Shown one piece after another: positions 6,284-10,624 of a stretch of DNA of 10,624 bases; position 1 is the first letter of the stretch, and every line of letters starts with the position of its first letter. The translations under genes and the position numbers were made by a program. The stretch comes from Lysobacterales bacterium CG02_land_8_20_14_3_00_62_12 (GTDB lineage: Bacteria > Pseudomonadota > Gammaproteobacteria > Xanthomonadales > Ahniellaceae): positions 1 through 10,624 of the forward strand of contig PEUI01000391.1 of the NCBI GenBank assembly GCA_002785585.1. Direction: 5' to 3'. Under the pieces are notes generated by a model. It had not been told where the DNA came from, ran no database searches, and worked only from the letters and a program-made list of their open reading frames with translations.

Positions 6284-6310
6284 TTGTGGATGCAGCGGCT
6301 AGTCTAGAAT
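6284..6310 (+). promoter_or_regulatory. Possible promoter for the DUF1631-PilZ operon
   Basis: TAGAAT (6305-6310) matches five of six -10 positions. The best -35-like hexamer, TTGTGG (6284-6289), is only 15 bases upstream, shorter than ideal. Initiation near 6317 would leave a leader of about 20 bases before the ATG at 6338. Confidence 0.35.
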
Positions 6311-6337
6311 CACCGCTCCAGCAGGGGCGGCTCGGCC

Positions 6338-9076
6338 ATGGATGCATCCAAATTCACTTCAGCGCATCACCCGATACCCAAAAAAACACCGATTGCCCTC
6401 AAAGACAGTGCGCTGCCCGCGCGTCCCCGAGCGGTGCTGGAAGGCGTGTTTGCTTACCTTTCCGGCGAGCTGGAAAAATCCCTGCGGCACACGCTCAACG
6501 AATACGAGCAGGCTTTATTTCGGCTAGCCGAGCAATCGCGCAGCAACGAAGAGCAACAGCGTGCGTTTGAATCGCTGCGCGAGACCCGCCGCGCCCGTGC
6601 CGACGTTACCCCACACTTTTTACTGAACCTGGAAGCCGCGCTCGCCGCCTGTGTCGATCCGGAAGGTCGCGCCGCACCGGTGTTCAGCAAGTCACCTTCC
6701 AGCGGCCGGGACAGCAGCTTGAGCCTGGTCGACAACACCGCCTTCGAAGAATCCCTGGCCCTGCTGGAAGCGGCCAACCGCGCCGAAATCAAGCTCGGCC
6801 AAAAGTTATTCGGCTTGGGTCAACGGTTTGCGGTGTTGATCGCGCTGCCCGCGTTTGAACCCGACGAGCTACCGATCGGACCGCAGCGTTTGTGCGAATG
6901 CCTGCGCCTGGCGATCGAAGGCTTCGAGCTACCGGCGGAACATCGGCAACTGCTGTTCAAGGTATTTGATCGCCATGTCATGCAGGAAATCGAGTCGAGC
7001 TACGACGGTGTCACCAAGTATTTGATCGAAAGCCGCATTCTGCCCAATCTGGTGGTCAGCGCGCCGCGTTTGCGCCGTTCCGGCGCCGCCGGTGGCAGCA
7101 ACCCGAAAGCCGCCGAGGCCCAAGTCGAGGAAGCCAAACCGACCAGCAACGAAGCCGCTACCCAAACACCAGCAAAGCGCAGCCAGCCCAGCGGCGCAGC
7201 CGACAGCAGCGGTACGCCCGCCGCCGGCTCCGCGCCCAGCGCTCCCAACTACCACGCCGTGACGGCGATGGCGCCGACGTTCGGCGCCCAGTCCAATACC
7301 CAGCGACCGCTGAATGATGGCTTGTCCCGGCGCCCCGGCAGCCCGAATGCTGCGGCAATCGAGGCGAACTCGGGACCGGCGCAATCGTTTGGCATGGGCA
7401 GCATGCCGTCGGCGTCCGCCAGCGGTGGCGATGATGAACTTTTGGTCGGTGGTTTTGGCCGACCGCTGACCACTGGCTGGCCGGGTGCGCCGCAAACCTT
7501 GCCCCGTGAAACGGCGGTCAATGACCCGCAAGATCGACAGATGTTCAGCACCCTGCGTGAATTGCTGGCCGGACGCCGCGCCGCGCTCGGCATGAACGCA
7601 GCCACCCCCGCCGGTGACGTCCATCCGATCCAGAGCAGCGACGTGCAATCGGTGTTGGGTTTGCTGCAAAACGCGCCGACCGCACCGCTCACCGTGGCCG
7701 GCAAAGTGGTACCGCGCAACGTCACCCACATCAAGCAGGACCTGCTCAACCAGTTGCGTCAGCTCACCCCGGAAGGCAAGTTGCCGAAGCTGGCCGAGGA
7801 AGACACCGACACCATCGACTTGGTCGGCATGCTGTTCGACAACCTCACCAAAGAGGGTCGCAGTGTTGCGCCGGTACAGGAGCTGCTGAGCAAGTTGCAG
7901 GTACCGGTGATGCGCGTCGCCTTGCGCGACAAGGGCTTTTTCTCGCAGCGCTCGCACCCGGCGCGGCAATTGCTCAACGCCCTCGCCGAAGGCAGCTTTT
8001 ACTACATGGGCGAACCCGACCAGGACAAGGGACTGGTCGAAAAAATGCAGATGGTGGTCGACCGCGTCAACAACGAGTACGAAGACGACCTCGCTGTATT
8101 CGAATCCCTGCTCAGCGACTTCGCCAAACACCTGCACACCTTGGTGCGCAAATCCGAAGTCTCCGAGCGCCGCCACGTCGAGTCCGCCAAAGGCCGCGAG
8201 AAGCTCGAACAGGCCCGCAAGACTGCGGCGGCAGCGATTGCCGACAGGTTGCAGGGCAAAAAACCACGCGCGCTGATTCGCACCCTGCTGGAACAAGCCT
8301 GGGCCGACGTACTGGCGCTAACCATTCTGCGTTCCGGCGAAAACTCCGATGCTTACCAGCGGCGACTGGCGATCATTGATCGCTTGCTCGATTCCGACAT
8401 CGGCCGTGACCAAACCAGTGACACCACGCCAAGCGCCGCGGCGGATACCGCAGCAACGGCCAGCACAGCGCCGGACAGCACCCCAGAACCAGCCATCGAA
8501 GCCACCATCGAACTGCCGGAATTGCGTTCTGAAGTGGAATCCGGCTTAGCCCAGGTGGGATTCCATCTCGACGACGTGCAGTCGGTGATCGGACGCTTGT
8601 TCGACGCCGAAAAAGCCGCGCAAAACGACGACACCGCAACCCTCACCGAAGTCGCCGCCAGGCTGCGTGCCAAGACCCGTTTTGGAGAAGAGGCCGGCGA
8701 CCACAAAGAGCGCGCGGTGATGATGCGCGCCGAACCGAGTCTGCCGCTGACGCCACAAGAAATGGCTGTGGTGGCGCGACTGAAGACGCTGCCGTTCGGT
8801 ACCTGGTTTGAGATGCAGATCGCCAGTGGCGATTGGCAGCCGCGCAAATTGAGTTGGTTCAGCCCGCTCAGCGGCCGTTGCCTGTTCGTCAACCAGCGCG
8901 GCGCCCGCGCCGACGAAATGTCACTGGAGTCGCTCGCCCACGAGATCGCCGAAAAACGCGTGCGCCTGCTCGAAGACAAGCGCGAGAGCATCATCGACCG
9001 GGCTTGGTCGGCGATCGTGCGCACCATGAAAAACCTCGCCAGTCCCGAAGCCACCGCCGATCAGAAGCTGCCATGA
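6338..9076 (+). CDS. DUF1631 family protein
   Basis: The 912-residue protein belongs to the DUF1631 family of gammaproteobacteria, whose role is not established; some databases label members 'thymidine phosphorylase' without good reason. A mostly helical N-terminal region spans about 25-240. It is followed by a low-complexity Ala/Ser/Pro/Gly linker (about 245-395), a second helical core (396-690), another Ala/Thr/Ser/Pro linker (691-722), and a C-terminal region (723-900). The last contains LPFGTWFEMQIASGDWQPRK, then LSWFSPLSGRCLFVNQRGAR (838-857), which looks like part of a PilZ-type beta barrel, and a charged helix (865-895). There is no signal peptide or membrane segment, so it is probably cytoplasmic. 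AGGGG at 6323-6327 precedes the ATG. The stop overlaps the PilZ gene start, implying translational coupling. I infer a c-di-GMP-related role; this is unproven. Confidence 0.88.
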   Translation: MDASKFTSAHHPIPKKTPIALKDSALPARPRAVLEGVFAYLSGELEKSLRHTLNEYEQALFRLAEQSRSNEEQQRAFESLRETRRARADVTPHFLLNLEAALAACVDPEGRAAPVFSKSPSSGRDSSLSLVDNTAFEESLALLEAANRAEIKLGQKLFGLGQRFAVLIALPAFEPDELPIGPQRLCECLRLAIEGFELPAEHRQLLFKVFDRHVMQEIESSYDGVTKYLIESRILPNLVVSAPRLRRSGAAGGSNPKAAEAQVEEAKPTSNEAATQTPAKRSQPSGAADSSGTPAAGSAPSAPNYHAVTAMAPTFGAQSNTQRPLNDGLSRRPGSPNAAAIEANSGPAQSFGMGSMPSASASGGDDELLVGGFGRPLTTGWPGAPQTLPRETAVNDPQDRQMFSTLRELLAGRRAALGMNAATPAGDVHPIQSSDVQSVLGLLQNAPTAPLTVAGKVVPRNVTHIKQDLLNQLRQLTPEGKLPKLAEEDTDTIDLVGMLFDNLTKEGRSVAPVQELLSKLQVPVMRVALRDKGFFSQRSHPARQLLNALAEGSFYYMGEPDQDKGLVEKMQMVVDRVNNEYEDDLAVFESLLSDFAKHLHTLVRKSEVSERRHVESAKGREKLEQARKTAAAAIADRLQGKKPRALIRTLLEQAWADVLALTILRSGENSDAYQRRLAIIDRLLDSDIGRDQTSDTTPSAAADTAATASTAPDSTPEPAIEATIELPELRSEVESGLAQVGFHLDDVQSVIGRLFDAEKAAQNDDTATLTEVAARLRAKTRFGEEAGDHKERAVMMRAEPSLPLTPQEMAVVARLKTLPFGTWFEMQIASGDWQPRKLSWFSPLSGRCLFVNQRGARADEMSLESLAHEIAEKRVRLLEDKRESIIDRAWSAIVRTMKNLASPEATADQKLP

Positions 9077-9414
9077 ACAACGCCCGTCGCAGCAAGCGCC
9101 GCAAGGCCGAAGAAAATCTACCGGTAGTCGATACCATGACCGGCCAGTGCATCGGCCGCATCGGTGATCTATCGACCGAAGGCCTGATGTTGATCACCGA
9201 GCAGCGCCTGCACGACGACGCGCTTTATCAGCTCAGCTTTCATTTGCCAGACACGCGCGGCTTGCCAGCGCTGATCGAGATTGGCGTACACGAACAATGG
9301 ACCGCCCCAGCCAGCGTTCCCGGGCAGTTCTGGTCCGGCTTTCGCATCATCGATATGGCCTCACGCGATCTCGATCTGATCGCCGACTGGCTCGACCGCG
9401 AAGACCGTAGTTGA
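9073..9414 (+). CDS. PilZ domain protein, likely c-di-GMP receptor
   Basis: This 113-residue protein is essentially one PilZ domain. The c-di-GMP binding signature is intact: an RxxxR motif (R5/R9 or R6/R10 in NARRSKRRK) and DLSTEG (32-37), which fits (D/N)xSxxG. They are followed by beta strands such as LYQLSFHLP (51-59) and GQFWSGFRIID (84-94), and a C-terminal helix (98-110). It is probably a cytoplasmic receptor that changes partner contacts when c-di-GMP binds. Its ATG overlaps the TGA of the DUF1631 gene (ATGA), so the two products are likely made in fixed proportion and may interact. It is not the non-binding PilZ of the pilus machinery, since the arginine and DxSxxG motifs are retained. 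Confidence 0.92.
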   Translation: MNNARRSKRRKAEENLPVVDTMTGQCIGRIGDLSTEGLMLITEQRLHDDALYQLSFHLPDTRGLPALIEIGVHEQWTAPASVPGQFWSGFRIIDMASRDLDLIADWLDREDRS

Positions 9415-9463
9415 GCTGATTTTGCCGACACCACCGCTTTGACTTGTGAGTAACTAACCAACC

Positions 9464-10624
9464 ATGACCGCCGAACTTGCCGCGCTCTATCCCGCCCATT
9501 TGGCCCGGGTCATGGCGAACGCCACCGCAGCGCTCGCGGTCGGCGGTTTCGACCACCTGCTGATCGCCTCCGGCACTTGGCGCAACCGTTTTCTGGACGA
9601 CCATCCGTACCCATTCTGTGCCAATCCACACTTCAAACACTGGCTGCCGCTGACCGATCACAGCGACTGCTGGATCGCCTTCACCCCGGGCCAGCGGCCG
9701 CTGCTGATCTATTTTCAGCCTGACGACTACTGGCACCAAAGCGCGGCTGCACCCAGCGGCTATTGGCTGGAGCATTTCGAGGTGCGGGTGATCCAAACCC
9801 CAGAACAAGCCGGCGCGCATTTGCCGGCCAGCGGCCGGGCAGCAATTATCGGCGAAGCCGAATGGGGCCTCGCCGGATGGCTGCCGAACAATCCGCCGGT
9901 GGTGCTCAATCACTTGCACTATCAGCGTGCCAGCAAGACCGAATATGAACTGGCCAATCTGCGGCGGGCATCGCGACGGGCGGTCGCCGGCCATCGCGTG
10001 GCGGCGACCTTGTTCCACGAGGGCGCGGCGGAAATGGACATTCATCGCGCCTATCTGATCGCCGTCGGCCACACCGAAAACGAACTGCCCTACGGCAATA
10101 TCGTGGCACTCAACGAGCACGCGGCGATCCTGCACTACCAGCATCAACGCCTCAACAAGCCGCCAGTGCATCATTCTTTTTTGATCGACGCCGGCGCCCA
10201 GGTCAACGGCTACGCCGCCGATATCACCCGCACCTACAGCGCGGTTGATGACGAGTTTCAGTCGCTGATCGACGCGCTCGATAGCGCCCAGCTCGCGCTC
10301 TGCGATCAGGTGAGAATAGGTCGCCCCTACCCCGACATCCACCTCGATGCCCACGCCCGCATCGCGCACATCCTGAAGGATCAGGATCTGGTGCGGATGG
10401 ACCCACAGTCGATGCTGGCGACCGGAGTCACCAGCGCTTTTTTTCCGCACGGCGTCGGCCATTTGCTCGGCCTGCAAGTGCACGACATCGGTGGCTTCAT
10501 GGCCACTGCCGATGGCGATGTGCAGCCGTGCCCGGAGGGTCATCGGTTCCTGCGACTGACGCGCACGCTCGAAGAAAACTTCGTGGTCACGATCGAACCC
10601 GGCATCTATTTCATCGACCGCCTG
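9464..10624 (+). CDS. pepQ: Xaa-Pro dipeptidase (prolidase), 3' end cut by window
   Basis: PepQ is a cytoplasmic dinuclear-metal peptidase of the M24 family that splits dipeptides with C-terminal proline; relatives also hydrolyse organophosphate esters. The 387 codons visible are open to the last base, and the family is about 440 residues, so roughly 50-60 are missing. The start fits (MTAELAALYPAHLARVM), and an N-terminal domain (1 to about 155) precedes the pita-bread catalytic domain. Metal ligands visible are D242 (FLIDAGA), D253 (AADITRTY), H333 (HGVGHLLGLQVHD) and E378 (TIEPG); the last Glu should lie beyond the edge. The spacing agrees with E. coli PepQ and Alteromonas OPAA. The gene begins 49 bases after the PilZ gene, with only a weak GTGAG ribosome site at 9445-9449. 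Co-transcription with the PilZ gene is possible. Confidence 0.94.
   Translation, partial: MTAELAALYPAHLARVMANATAALAVGGFDHLLIASGTWRNRFLDDHPYPFCANPHFKHWLPLTDHSDCWIAFTPGQRPLLIYFQPDDYWHQSAAAPSGYWLEHFEVRVIQTPEQAGAHLPASGRAAIIGEAEWGLAGWLPNNPPVVLNHLHYQRASKTEYELANLRRASRRAVAGHRVAATLFHEGAAEMDIHRAYLIAVGHTENELPYGNIVALNEHAAILHYQHQRLNKPPVHHSFLIDAGAQVNGYAADITRTYSAVDDEFQSLIDALDSAQLALCDQVRIGRPYPDIHLDAHARIAHILKDQDLVRMDPQSMLATGVTSAFFPHGVGHLLGLQVHDIGGFMATADGDVQPCPEGHRFLRLTRTLEENFVVTIEPGIYFIDRL

Noticed and set aside
6929..8296. A 455-codon open frame on the minus strand opposite the DUF1631 gene.
   Set aside because: It is an antisense shadow without a recognisable domain. The plus-strand gene is continuous, family-matched and coupled to the PilZ gene.
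9415..9463. A promoter directly before pepQ (TTGCCG at 9422-9427).
   Set aside because: No acceptable -10 element lies 16-18 bases downstream, so the call would be guesswork.
9347..10543. A 398-codon open frame on the minus strand opposite pepQ and the end of the PilZ gene.
   Set aside because: It crosses two real genes and has no domain sense; the prolidase motifs lie on the plus strand.

Overview
The window is chromosomal DNA of high G+C content that reads as a gammaproteobacterium. Pointers are a type IV prepilin peptidase joined to coaE, a DUF1631 gene paired with a PilZ gene, BtuB under a cobalamin riboswitch, and a PepQ-type prolidase. The combination resembles Pseudomonas/Xanthomonas-like lineages, but I cannot name the genus. 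No phage, insertion sequence, CRISPR array or rRNA is visible.

Layout, left to right. (1) 1-247: an imperfect long palindrome of about 141 bases, of the kind seen in dispersed non-coding repeats, then a second smaller hairpin. (2) 248-2095, plus strand: an HNH nuclease family protein, a small four-helix membrane protein, and a SAM-dependent methyltransferase that starts 3 bases after the membrane protein gene. (3) 2153-3614, minus strand: pilD then coaE, 4 bases apart, with a tRNA-Pro(GGG) gene upstream at 3767-3843. (4) 3844-4363: a divergent intergenic region with the tRNA promoter, a perfect 14-base palindrome, a complete cobalamin riboswitch and a leader whose last hairpin covers the btuB Shine-Dalgarno sequence. 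(5) 4364-6169: btuB, followed by two mutually exclusive GC hairpins. (6) 6338-9414: a 912-residue DUF1631 protein whose stop overlaps the start of a c-di-GMP-type PilZ protein (ATGA). (7) 9464 to the right edge: pepQ, cut off by the window.

Functional links. pilD and coaE form the familiar pair in which the pilin-processing enzyme shares a message with dephospho-CoA kinase, although pilB/pilC upstream and yacG downstream are absent. BtuB is expected to be made when cobalamin is scarce and to import it with TonB. The DUF1631-PilZ pair is the best candidate here for a little-described system: a large multi-domain protein translationally coupled to a small c-di-GMP receptor. The other genes look like conserved housekeeping or uncharacterised core genes.
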